In this document: positions 1-13,100 of the stretch, one piece after another
How the letters are laid out: the number at the start of each line of letters is the position of its first letter
Numbering within the stretch: the first letter of the stretch is position 1
Assembly (NCBI RefSeq): GCF_018143015.1
Contig: NC_054753.1
Location: forward strand, 28,723,462-28,787,461
Length of the DNA stretch: 64,000 nucleotides
DNA from: Lytechinus variegatus
Taxonomy: Eukaryota; Echinodermata; Echinoidea; Temnopleuroida; Toxopneustidae
Reading direction: 5' to 3'
Translations under genes and position numbers: made by a program
The notes under the pieces: model-generated
Told to the model about the DNA's origin: nothing
Seen by the model: the letters and a program-made list of their open reading frames with translations, nothing else
Database searches by the model: none

Positions 1-505
1 ACACAGCGTAGTAAAATGCATCATGTCAATGAAAGGTGCATGCACTCAAAAGTCAAGAAAGGTACTCAAATATGACTTGGTGATAGTCACGAGAATAAAA
101 TATTTCAGTTTTGTCCATTTCACACAGCTTTGTAAATACATCAAATAGTAAATATTACCAAAGTTTTCTTCTCATAAATGCAGTTTCATCATGGATAAAT
201 CTTAGTCATTTTCTTATATTGGAGTATATGGAGGAGTGCCCTTACCATACATCACAAAAACATCATCAATTCAAATCCTGAGATGTTAAGTAATTACAAC
301 CTTTGAAATTTCATTAGCTCCGTATCATTTATACAATTTTGTTCAAACCTTCATCTACATGCTTATTTTTGTTGTTTCAATCAAAACAACATTCCATTTG
401 ACTTTGATCTCCCATCCATTCCCAAAATACTTTGTGAGGTATTGAGAAGAAGGGCTTATACAAATATTTGCACAACACCAATAGGCTACATATCGCTATC
501 AATTT

Positions 506-781
506 CCAGGGCCCTGGGAACAATTCTTTTTACTGGGGGTGCTGAAGTAAATTTGAAAAAGAAAGTATTCACTACAAACTACAAAATTCGACAAGCAAAA
601 AAAAAAGGGTTTCAACACAAAATGGTGGCTATTTTCAATACATTTCTCAACTTTGACACACCTACCAGAATTCCAGGGGGTGCTGCTTCTGGAAAATAAT
701 ACTACATGCATAATACACGCAGCGCCCCCTGGGAAAATCAGGAGGGTGGATCAGCACCACCCCCAAATCCCAGGGCCATGT
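506..781. repeat. Short foldback (MITE-like) element
   Basis: Ends are inverted copies: CCAGGGCCCTGGGA at 506-519 and TCCCAGGGCCATGT at 768-781, with a second inverted pair just inside (GGGGGTGCTGA / TCAGCACCACCCCC). No coding capacity. The remaining sequence of 1-980 shows no exon or gene. Confidence 0.5.
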
Positions 782-980
782 CCATTTCTAAACAATAGTG
801 TCTCGATTTCCAAACCCAACTCCAATGTTGGATGTTGGTTTGCATTTAAAATATGGAACTCATCCTTGCTTGACACCTATCCCAACACCAGCCACAAGTC
901 TATTTTAAGTGTCATAGTTGATGCTAATTTTAACCACAATACAAGCTTTCAAAACTGAGCATGAAATCCTTCATTGTTAC

Positions 981-1155
981 CTGGTACTTGTCTGTTCAAC
1001 TGAGCGGCAGCTTCTCTTCGCTGCTGCTGATGTTGTTGCTGTTGTGGTTGTTGCTGTTGTTGAAGCAACACTTGTTGCTGCTGATCCTGTGGATTTGGTT
1101 GTTGTTTCTCTTGTTGCTCTCCTTGTTTATATCCTTGTAGACTCTCGATGTGTTG
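981..1155 (-). CDS. GOLIM4: GOLIM4-like exon 9 (glutamine-rich)
   Basis: 175 nt exon from QQHIESLQGYKQGEQQEKQQ through a polyglutamine-rich stretch (mixed CAA/CAG codons, so not a pure CAG expansion) to REAAAQLNRQVP, ending in phase 1 at GTAACA. Vertebrate GOLIM4 is also Q/E-rich after its coiled coil. The next exon must lie beyond the window. Confidence 0.85.
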
Positions 1156-4100
1156 CTGCAACCAAATCCAAAAAAAGTTAGCTTATCAATGCCGTGGATG
1201 TAATCATAATAACAAAGATTACACAGGTCACAGCCTTCGCTCAGTCTTGCCCACAGACATATACAATGCATATGTTTGCGCCTTCTCCACTCCCTGGATG
1301 TTAAGAATCGACATAGGCTTGTAAATCTATGAAATCTGGTGGGTGTTTCACAAAGCTGTTTAAAGCTACAAGCGACTTTACGAACGACTGGTGATCCTTT
1401 CTTGTGGTAAATGGTACACTCCAGGGCCCCGTCTTACAAAGAGTTACGATTGATCCAATCAATCTCAACTGTATGGAAAACCATCCATACCATCATTTTT
1501 TTCTACAGGAAATTCACACTGAATCTTCAAGATAACAATGGATGTATGAATAAAGGTCATATCAAAAAATATTTTGAATAAATTTGCATCTAGATGTTGA
1601 AGTTGCTGGCCGTCCACAGTTGTGGTTGATCGGATCAATCGTAACTCTTTGTAAGACTGGGCCCTGATGTTCATTGGCGTTGGTGTAGGTAGTTACTGAG
1701 AGGGTATTACCAGGTGCTTGTAACTTACATGTACGAACAGCTTTATGAAACACCAAAAGAGAAATACATGAACCTTATGGCATCTTGAATTTGGGGGTTC
1801 TATTACCTTGTATTGGAGGTTTTTCTGGGATAAATCTTCCAGTTGAGCCTGCAACTGGGCATTGTTGGTCTGAAAAGAAAAACAAAGTACACACAAAGGA
1901 GAAATGACTTCAGCTGAATATTAAGTCTCTAGTTCGGGGACAAGTAAAACCAATACTTCCATAATATTACAATGATATAAATGCCCACATGATTAATATC
2001 AGTTAAACAATATTTCAATATGATCATAGTTTCATGTTACAGGATAATGACTGGATGTCTACATATTTGTTAGGGCAATATTGTTTTGTGCAATATACAA
2101 AATTAATACATCCTACTTTAACAGTCAGTCAGTATTTCTATCACCTAAATTTCAATTAAAATTGAAAAGCTTTTAAACTATGTAAAATAAATATACATAT
2201 GCTATACAGTGCGTATCAAAAAAACGGGACAGATTTGAAAAGTCTATAAAATTTTAGTTTAAAATCATTATGTCTATATTTTGGTGTTAATAGGTGCTCT
2301 AAGGTCTCGTCTTTCAAATGCTATGAAAAAAAATTTAGTTTCGTTCATGCTTGAGCGAACACGGACGTTTTTGTTGGGGGTTCAAAAAGAGGCTTGCACC
2401 AGAATTGCGGAATATGAGTAATATGATGTTCGGACTTCTTGCTAATTAGCAGACTTCCTCTTAACCTTTTCATTATCTTTGCCATAATTTTCAAATCATG
2501 CGGTCAAAATTCATTTTCTGATCTATTTATTTGCTTGAATTATTCTGTTATTTCTTTTTAATTTGCTCTCTGTTAGCTTTGAATATTCCTTCTTCAATCT
2601 AAACTTATTTTTTATCAACCGAATTATGGGAGAGCATGGATTTTTTTTTCAAATCCTTTCATTATGTGCTACAAAGGTTATGGTGCCTTTTGAACAAAGC
2701 CACACAGATGGGCGGGTGCTCGGGTTGCCCCCCCCCCTCAATTAAAAAATTCATGACCAAGAAAAAAAGTGGACTGGAAATAAGGAAAGATAGAAAGTAA
2801 AATATGATATCATTTTCTGAATATTATGTCAAAATCTATTACAAAATTTGATATTGTAATTTAAAAAAGTGGGAATATTTGCGTGCTCACTTCGCTCGCT
2901 CACAACTTTTTAATACATTTTACCCGATCTGCCATATCTAGCTCCCTCAAAATTGACTCAATACACCATTGTCATTGAAAACATGAATCCCTTCCTGCAT
3001 TTCCTGTCAAGCAATTAAACTTGGTCAAGGAATTAATTACCCCTTGAAAAATAGATTCATGTCTTTTAAAGGTACATAACATTATTTGTTTCACATAATA
3101 AAACAATTTGAATAATCACAAGTTTTCCCAATTTATATAATTCAAATCTTCTTGCTTGGGTTGACCAAAACAAAATCTTCTTTTCTCAGTTACTTATGAA
3201 GGAAAATTAAAAGGTAAGAGAAGTTAAAATGAAAAAAGCAAAATAATGTAATTAAATAAATAACTTTGTAAATGAAATTTAACAGCATAATTCGAAAATT
3301 GTGGCACAGATAATGAAAAGGTCAAGAGGAAGTCTCCTGATTAGCAAGAAGTCTGATCATTGTATTACACATATTCTGCAATTCTGGCGCAAGCCTCTTT
3401 TTGAACCCCAAACAAAAACGTCCCGTGTTCGCTCAAGCATGAATAAAATTTATTTTTTTAAATTGCATTTCAAAGATAAGACCTTAGAGCATCTATTAAC
3501 ACCAAAATATAGACATCATTATTTGAAACAAAAATTTTATAGACTTTTCAAATCTGTTCCATTTTTTTTTTATATGCACTGTATTTCTTTAGGGTTCCAC
3601 ATAATTTATAATTGAGGCATAGTTGCACCTACCAAATTGGCAAAATCGGACTGAACCAGATCAATTTCTTGTCACTTTTGAGCATGGAAAACAAAAGTTT
3701 TGCATTCCTACAGCATGGGAGGACTTCCTCGACTCTTGCTTCGCACTACAAATATGCCCTCAATCTTGGATAAATCCCTGTGATGTCCAAGTAATTTTTT
3801 GAAACACCAATATTTTTTATTTCAATTTGAAGCATTAAAAGGTATTTTTCTTCCTTGGTACTTGCGAACATAGCTACCGCCACAAACCAAATGGGAAAAG
3901 GATGTCTTGAAAGGGACAGACATTATAGGTAACTATCAGTACGTTTCCGGAAACTGGGCAATCGGGCAAGTGCTAATGTACACCCTGCACTACAAATATG
4001 CCCTCAACCTTGGATAAATCCCTGTAAGGTCCGAGTAATTTTTTAAATCACCTATATCAGTCCTTCACGTTTGTAATTTTGTGGAGCTCAATAAATCGCT

Positions 4101-7100
4101 CTCCTTATTTTTTTGAGGAGCTCAATTGAGCTCCTCATAATCGCTCTCCGTGAGGAGCTCACTATCATGTATGATAAATTGTAGATTTTTCTTATATGCA
4201 ATAGCTGTGTTAGCTATTAATTAATCTGTGGTGAAACTAGGCCTGGGACACGTCAATACGTTTACAAGACGTCATGCACGCTCCTGCTAAAAAAAAAAAA
4301 AAATGCTAAAATTTCACATTTTACATCCTTAAATCCATGAAATGGCCTTCTTTTTTCTCCATAATTCCTTGAAATTATTTTGATTTAGTTTAAAACTATC
4401 AGAAAAATGAAGAATATTCACCTCTTTCACGACTCTGATTTGAACTTACCTCGGTAAATATTGTAGACCCACATGTAGACTTCCATGGTGTTGCCATGAA
4501 AATCTACATATGGGACTACATGGGACTGCAACATTTACCTAGTTTAAATTAAAATCAAAGTCGGGAAAGAGATGAATATTCTTCATTTTTCTGATAGTTT
4601 CCAACTAAATCAAAGTAATTTCAAGGAATTATGGAAAAAAGAAGGCCATTTCATGGATTTAAAGATGCAAAATTGAATTTTTACCAATTTTTTTTTTTTT
4701 AGGAGGGCAATTTTTTGCTCTCCTTATTTTTTGTATGGAGCGCGGTAGGAGAGCCGGTGCGATCGCGCTCCTCAAAAATGAAGGTCTGCTATATTTTTAT
4801 TTCAATTTGAAACATTAAAAGGTATTTCTCTTCCTTGGTACATGCGAACATGGCTACTGACACAAACCAAAGAATATGAAAAAGATGTCTTGAAAGGGAC
4901 AGTCACAGACATTATGGCCCGAATTCACAAAGGTGGTTTTGAAAACCCACGGTTGAGTCCATGGTTTATGCAGATTTCCCGTATAAATGACGCTTATTTT
5001 ACTGCGTATGTTGAAAAAAAATGCTGATGCGCGCTTTTGTCACAGGGCGCCAACTTGATGCTTGTAGCCATGGTTATCCATGCTATCTCATTCATGAGTC
5101 CACTGTATTGAATAATGAGTACGCTCTTCAAACAGTGGACTAATGAATAAAATAGCGTATCTAATCATGGTAACAGGCGTCAATTTGGCGCACTGTGACA
5201 AAAGCGTGCATCAGCATTGGACATTTTTTACACACGCGCCAGATACGCGCTGAATTAAACGTAAGTTATACAGGAAATCTGCATAAACCATGGACTCAAC
5301 CGTGGGTTTTCAAAACCACCTTTGTGAATTCGGGCCTATAGCTAACTATCAGTACATTTCAGGAAATTGAATTTCAGAAGGATGCCATTACCTGATGCGT
5401 GTTGATCTGCATCACAAAGGATTCTACTTGTTGTGCTAGCTGGTCTCTGTCTGCTTTCATCTGCCCAAAATCATTCTGAATAAAAAAATAAATGAATAAA
5501 AGGTAGTAATCATTGCCATTTTCATTATTATAAACAATATCTTCCCTATCATTACAATTATCAGTGGAGCGTTGTGGCCCTGTGGATTAGTCTCCGGACT
5601 CTGGTCTTCTTCGAATCCCAACCATGCCGTAATTTCCTTCAGCAAGAAATTGATCCACAATGTGCTGCACTCAACCCAGGTGAAGTAAATGGGTACCTGT
5701 TTATTCCTTTGAAACGCAGCGCGCGTAACAGCTGCACTGCTAAAGCCAGGGTAATTATGCTGCATATACTGTAGAGTGCTTAAAGACTTCTTACAAAGTA
5801 ATTATTAAGCGTTATATAAGCAAGTATAATTATTATTATCATTAGCATCATTATTAAGCAGCACTATTATCATCACCATCATCACCATCATCATCATCGT
5901 CATCATCATCATTATCATTATCATCATCATCATTATCAGCATCATCATTATCAACATCCTCCTCCACCTCTAAATCATCATTATCAGCATCAACATCACC
6001 ATCTTTATCCCCACATCATTATCACCATTATCATTACCATTGTTACCAGCATCATCATCACAGACATCATCAACCACAAAAGGAAGATCCTTTGAATTCT
6101 ACAAACCTGTATTTGTCTCATATTGTAAACGGTCTGTTGATGCTGGTCGGTCAGTTGGTCTAACGACCCTTGCGCCTCATTCAATTGAGCTGCATGGCAA
6201 TAAAATAAAGGCATGTAAAGTTAATAATGTTAGCTTTTACACAAGGCAGAAACTCAATTTTTCCAGTTCTGCATCTTAGATACAATGGCTCGCAAGATTC
6301 ATAAATACACAATGGAGGGCAACATTAACACTGACAATGATACTTTCATGCATTTTCTTCATTTCCATTATTATCTTTGTTGTCATAATCATCATTATGA
6401 ATCATAATGAATGAGGATATGTAATATCAATGTTATTCAAACTTGAATATCGATGTACAAAAATATCAGTACGTTGCATCAGATGCAAAAGAATATAATT
6501 AGTATAATATGTATAAGAAGCATTGGATGTTAAACAGAAATTCATTTGCATTCTGGTACAGATAACAAATAACAGAGAACACATTTTTGTACAGTCTGCT
6601 TTCTTCTCTTGCGAAAGTATGGGAGGTGTGTCTGTGTGATTCATATCACACTATTAATGCCATGATCCAGTGACCAAAAATACCTTGTAAAACTTGTAAC
6701 CTCCTGCTTGCATCTTCCTGCACTTTAGCTATATTTTCCTCGTGTTCGTCTTTCTGCTCCTCAAGCTGATTCTGAAGGTCTCTACTTAAGGCTTTCTGCT
6801 TCTCAAGGTCCTCCTGTGTGTCATCATATTGAGCCTGACAATAAAAAAAATATCACACATAATTACAATTATAGTAGAACAAGAAAACAAAGGCTTAGCG
6901 GAAGTTGAAGGTGAATGGAAAGGTGAGAGGATGAAGAAAATGAACAAGTGTCGCTAAGGCGAGCACATAATATAGAGAGGTGTTGTGGCTCAGTGAATAA
7001 GTCTCCGGACTGTGAACCACAAGGTCCAGGGTTCAAATCCCACCACAGCACTAGCGCCCTTTGGTAAGGCGTTTATCTACATTTGCCACTCTCGACCCAG

Positions 7101-10100
7101 GTGTAATAAATGGGTACCCGGTATGAAGGAATTCCTTGAATGCTCGATGCGCCCGATCAGGGTATCCATGCTAAAGCCGGGGTAATAGTATGCAGTGCTT
7201 AGAAACATTTGTATTAAGTGCTATATAAATGTTGCATATGATTATTATTATTATCAATATGCCCACCTGTAATGCGGAAAATGAAGTTATTAGTCAAGCA
7301 AGAAAAGTGAAAGGTGGCGACTTCACCTTTGACTGTCTGACCTCAAAATCAATAGAATTCCTGGGATCTATGCTCGTATCATACACACCAAATAATATTC
7401 ATGAGACTATAGGTTATGAAGTTAAACTAAATTTATCACGTTAACAAGGACTTCACAAGGGCAAGATGAAAACATGTCACTGTGATCTTGACCTTTGACC
7501 TTTTAACCTTTTTTTCAATTCAATTCATTTCATTTATTTAACCTTAAAATCATAAGGCCTTCTGGGATCCATGCTAGTATATCATACACACCAAATTATA
7601 TGAACCTAGGCTAAGTTAAACTGAAGTTATCGCGTTTACAATGAAAAGTTAACAGACGGACAAACGATGGATACGACACCGAGCGTGATACCATAATACG
7701 TCCCGTCTAGACGGGCAAATATGAAGGGTTGGAGGATTAGAAAGAGAAGTGGAGGAGGAGGGAGAAAAGAAAATGAGAACAAGTAAGCAGAGGAAGAAGA
7801 ATACCTGTACAATTTTATAGAACATAAATAATGCTGTATTTTGTCTCAAACATGTTATTCTTGTTTTGATTCTTCCCTCAATCCGAAGCATTCCTAGCCC
7901 AAATGCAAATAAGAAATGGCACTGTCAAAGGACAAGTTGCCATAATAATGCAGGGCAATTCCATGAAATGTACATCCGACCCCCTTGATGTGGAATCATC
8001 CTGACATTTTTGTCACTGAATGTCTGTAATGTTCTCAAAGGAACATGACTTGGTCGGTTTATAAAGTGAAGCAAGACTTAATAAAAATGGGGGGGTGTCG
8101 GATGTAAAAAAAAAAGGTTGGATCATTTTATGGAATTGCTATGCAGCATCAAAGCATTATGTACATGTACAACAGGGAAATATCTTTAAAGATAATGTTT
8201 CAGCAAACAAAAGTTGAACTAGAAATAGCCCTCCTTGTAATTATCAAATATAATTGCATACATAACTCTGTATATACAGGTATGAAGCATTTGATACACC
8301 TGTGTCACTCAGCCTGCCAGGGATGGGGGTGACAAATTGGTCATTTAAACCATCTGTCGCATGTTTATTCTGTCACTTTAAGGTTCTACATACATGTACA
8401 GAATTTAAAATAAATGTGCCTGATAACATGCCACAGTATGTGTTTTCATACAATGTAAATGTAGGATAGACGAGTGGAAACTGAATTTCAGTTTAAGGTT
8501 AGCACCGCAAATACTCAAGTTTTTCAAGCACCAGGAACCGATGGATCTATTTCATCCACAGTGTAAACATACATGTAGTTATCAGGAAGTCGTATGAGCT
8601 AAATATTTCAGCATTTTTCAAGGACTATAAGGCAAGGATCGGCTTACATTTCTTAATTGAAAAGAGATAAATTTTTCCATTTTGCCATAAAAAACCAAAA
8701 GTTTCACTAGTTCGCTTTACCAGTACATGTCTGTGATATACAAAGACGATAAATTCTTCTAGAGGTAAAATTCAAGCCAGTTCTAGGATAAAGACAAACT
8801 CAAAGGGTTTTTTTCCTATTCCTTAGCATTTGAATCTTCTTAAGTGTTTGTTTTAGTAATTTCTTTTACATTTATAGGCAGTATCATCACTGTACTGTGA
8901 ATGTACATTGTTCAGATGTATGTAAGGTGCATGTACAGACTGTACATGTACCTTACATACATCTGAACAATGTACATTCATGTCGTTATATTCCCAGATG
9001 ATTCTGACTAAAAATGTTCAAGAACTGGGATACAAGATTATCTAAACTTGCCCATTTCTCCATCCTCTCAAAGATTCTTTGTTTAATATTATGATATTTA
9101 AGTGAATTTCAAACATTCTAATCTTCATGGTCAAAACATAATCGAAGCACAAAGTTAATAATGATGACAAAAACCATACTTCTACAATGTACATAAATGT
9201 TTGAAATAAGTAAATACTTACTCGTAGCATTTTATGTTGAATATTGATAGCATTGTACCTATTTTCATGTTCTTGCTGTAATGAGAAAATACCAGGGTTA
9301 GAGGAAAACAATTCTTTTATTTTTATTATTATTCAAATATCTAGTAGTAAACTTCTATGACATCACTTTTAAAGAGTTGTAAATAGTAAATAAAATTTGA
9401 TGAAAATATACAATGAATTACTATCTCTTTGTTGCACATTTATAACATTTTATTTCTGTCAAAACATATTGCATGACACTGTCAAAGATGATTTCAAAAA
9501 TGTTAACAGGTAATATAAAGATATTTTAGTTTGCACCCCCCCCCCCCTCCATCACTCTCAATGCTTCATTGACTGGAATGTGATACACACACCAGGATAT
9601 AAAGTATCTGAAAAAGGCACACTAATAAGCATTAATTTTTAATAAGCATTAATTTACATAGCGCAGCTTTTATATGGATATATTCAGCTGCGCTTGTTCA
9701 GAGCTCTTTCTACTTATTTTGGTCTACACAGCATATTTTTTTAACTAAAGAGATATGTTTTTAACTTTGATTTGAAGAGAGCCAAGGGTGGAGAGCTTCT
9801 TATATCAATTGGCAGGCTATTCCATATCACACTGTGATAAACTTTCTGTTTGTTGCATTGACGCCCAATGGCGACAATGCATTGTTCTTGTTCCATATTC
9901 CTATTCCGTAATCTTCTTCTTCTTCTTCTTCTTCCACCAAAATCCCATTTGTTTAACACATGGTTTTGTTAGCTCTACCCTGGCTCCGTCCTTCATCCAA
10001 ATTCAACCAAATTTGGTAGACATGTTGTCCAGCATCCCTAGTTGTGCCTCTCGTCTTCCAATTTCCAAAATCACTCATGCATGACCATCCAGGCGCCATT

Positions 10101-13100
10101 TTGTCAATTCCAAGTCCATTTGCATACCATTCTTCGTTCTTTCATATCGCAGTTATCCTGCATGCTAAAGACTTCTAACAAATTGCTATAGATAGTCCAA
10201 GAGTTGCTCCGTCATCTGCGACGTATAACTTGACCTTCAAAATGCCATCTTCATGCCTTAAATTCAAATCCAAAATAGCCTTCCTTCAAAAACTTCATAT
10301 TTATTAAAATGTAAAGTAAAAAAATCGTAAAATGGCCATAATTTTCTTGTTTTTATTCATTTCGAGCTCATATATTCAGGAGTTGATTACAGTATCATAT
10401 CATACATACTACTCAGTTTTCACGCATCACTGATTTTTCGTCATTGAAATAGCGCCCTCTAAAGTTTCAAAAACACTTACCTTTGAATGCTCCTCATTGC
10501 GTCATGCATGGCCAAACCCGTACCCTTTCTTGGATTTAGGGTCTTCAAGATATGCCCTTTCATGCCATTAAAAAAAATATATACCTTACAACTGACGAAA
10601 TATCTGAAAAATGCTCCCGAAAATCAGCAAAATACCCCAAAAGGCACTTTAATGCCAGCACAACTTCAACTTGCTCTTATTTCCTTATTATTGAAGCTTA
10701 TTCTTTCTAACTTGGCAGATATGAGTATTGATATATACTTCAACAATTCGTTAATGTTTTGTAACAGAAACTAACAAATTGCTGACGTCAGCTTAAAATT
10801 ATTGTGCAAAACCTTCATTTTTAATGTCTTTCTTTATATGGCATTTACTTCCGGTCTATTGCCTCCCCACAAATAAAAGTGGTATCAATGTCACCGCATT
10901 GGAATACTCTTTCCAGTGATACCAAATACGACATAGGTTACAACAGAAAATTTCAAGATAAGTCAATCTGAACATATGGTATACTGCTTGCTCACAATGC
11001 ACACATTTTCAACAACAACGTATGGGGTGCCAAATGGTCTAAAAAATTTTACTCGAGAATGTAACTTCCTATGGACAGCAAAATGTGCTAAAATCCAATT
11101 TGATTAACATGTAATTTTTGTTAGTCCTCCCCTGCCACCGTTCCTCATCCAAATTCATTCTAATTTGGTAGACATGTTATCCATAATTAGTGACCATAAC
11201 TTTAGAAATAGCGCCCTCTATTGCAAAATCTTAAAATAGTTGAATTGCCATAACTTCCTTGTTTGAATTTATTTTTGTCTCATATTTTCAGGGTTTGCCA
11301 ATTGTATCATTTCACATAATCCAACTGTGTTTTACGCATCAGTGACCATTCCTTTAAGAAATACCGCCCTCTAATATTTTGAGAATGTATATCATCTAGA
11401 GTTTTCTCTCTATCTCCTTCTGTTTCTTGCCCTCTATTAAATCAGAGGCGTCAATGCATGCACATCGTTCTGAAACGATTGCAGTTCTAGTTTCTGTTCG
11501 TTTCTATCACACTGTGATAGAAACAAACAGAAAGTTTCTTTGAAAAAGAAATTAAACATTAACTTACCCTTGCATCATCAATTTTTTGTTCAAAAACTGT
11601 AAAAAAAAAGAAGAAATATTGTAAGAAAATTATTTACAGTAAGTATCTTAATTTGTGCACTTCTTAAAGATTGGTCAACAACACTGCACTGGCGGAGCTG
11701 AGGTACATGCATACTGGTACCAGAAATCAGGATACATTTTTTTTCATATGAAAAAGAAGACATACATATAAATCTTTCTGAATGATGAACGTCATAAAAA
11801 TTAATGACATATAAGCAATAAATTCAACATGTACTGTATACATTATTAGAAACTTCTTTCTTTTTTTAATGTAAAAGATTTTAAGTCTTAGTTTATTTTT
11901 TTTCTTTTCTTTTTATTTCAAATAAATGTAAAACAACTGTGAATTTGAATGAACTGGAAAGTAATGGAGTACAAATAGCTTTACATTAATCAGTGGTGAT
12001 CTAGAATAGACCAGTTCATAGTTACTTTATGGACAATTTTGGTCAATTGACCTTTCATTTCTTTCATTATGATAAGCAGAATTCAAAGCAAGATATAAGT
12101 AAGCATGCTTTACATAGCAGGATGAAGAAATTGAATAGACTAGGTGACTAGAATAGCACACCAATGAACTCTTTATGAACGTATTTGTTGCATTCCTACT
12201 TTGAATACATATCATAGCATGTTGCACTGTAATGTACTTGGCAAACTGTGAAATACCAGTCGTTCGTGGACGCATTGTTTTTTTTATGTAAATGAAAAAC
12301 ACAATTCAAAAGAATATATGAATAATCAAGACATCAAAGTTGTTGCTTATCTCATTAGAATTTAAACCACCATGTCACTTTAGTACAAATGACTTTCCTC
12401 TGATCATGTGTAGAAAGAAACTATGAACTGGCTCATTAGGGATGCTGAGTATTCCAATGTTTTACCTTCTTTATTTTTCTTCTGCTCTCCTTTTGCAACC
12501 TGCAAGGCTTTCTCTAATCTTGATCTGTGTTCGTAGACAACTGAAATGAAAATAAAAATTTTCATAATGAAATAGAATGAATATAATGGATGAAATAAAC
12601 CCTATACAGTTTGTGCAAAAATCAACCCACCCCCCCCCCAAAAAAAAAAAAAGAGGAATAAGGAATATAACATCTATAAACACTGTATAACATTACTTGC
12701 ACATTTAAATGTATTGTGAATTTCACAAACCAACATTGCCAATAAAACATGAATTATTTTATGTAATATTTTGTGAATAGTTTAATGAAAGGGAAATTGC
12801 AGTTTGTTTCAATAAAACAAATCTCATGAAAGCCTCTTTCTTGAATGTCACAGTCACAAATGTCATTTTAACAACATTCATTTTCTTTGATAAATATCAG
12901 AAACAGGTTTATTTTATCAACATTTCATTCCCTTGTCCAAGAATAAAAATTCTTGGCTGTAGAGAAGTGAGAATTACTATAAAAAAAAAAATTCAAATAT
13001 TAGTCAACTATGTATTATAAATTAAAACTGGAAAGAGCTTGAAAAACAAGTTCATATCACAGATTTGAACATTGATAATAATCATTGTGTCTTCAAAATT

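Larger units (their letters stand above)
3746..5380 (+). repeat. Direct duplication (~230 bp unit), second copy split by two foldback elements
   Basis: Copy one at 3746-3960 (from CTACAAATATGCCCTCAA to AACTATCAGTACGTTTCCGG). Copy two starts at 3990, is interrupted at 4057-4789 and again at 4916-5336, and finishes at about 5365. Copy one therefore serves as the empty-site reference for both insertions. Confidence 0.8.

Noticed and set aside
9741-9959. Arg-rich frame GGRRRRRRRLRNRN as a possible nuclear or phage-like peptide
   Set aside because: The Arg run is a CTT microsatellite on the other strand fused to a LINE C-terminal fragment.
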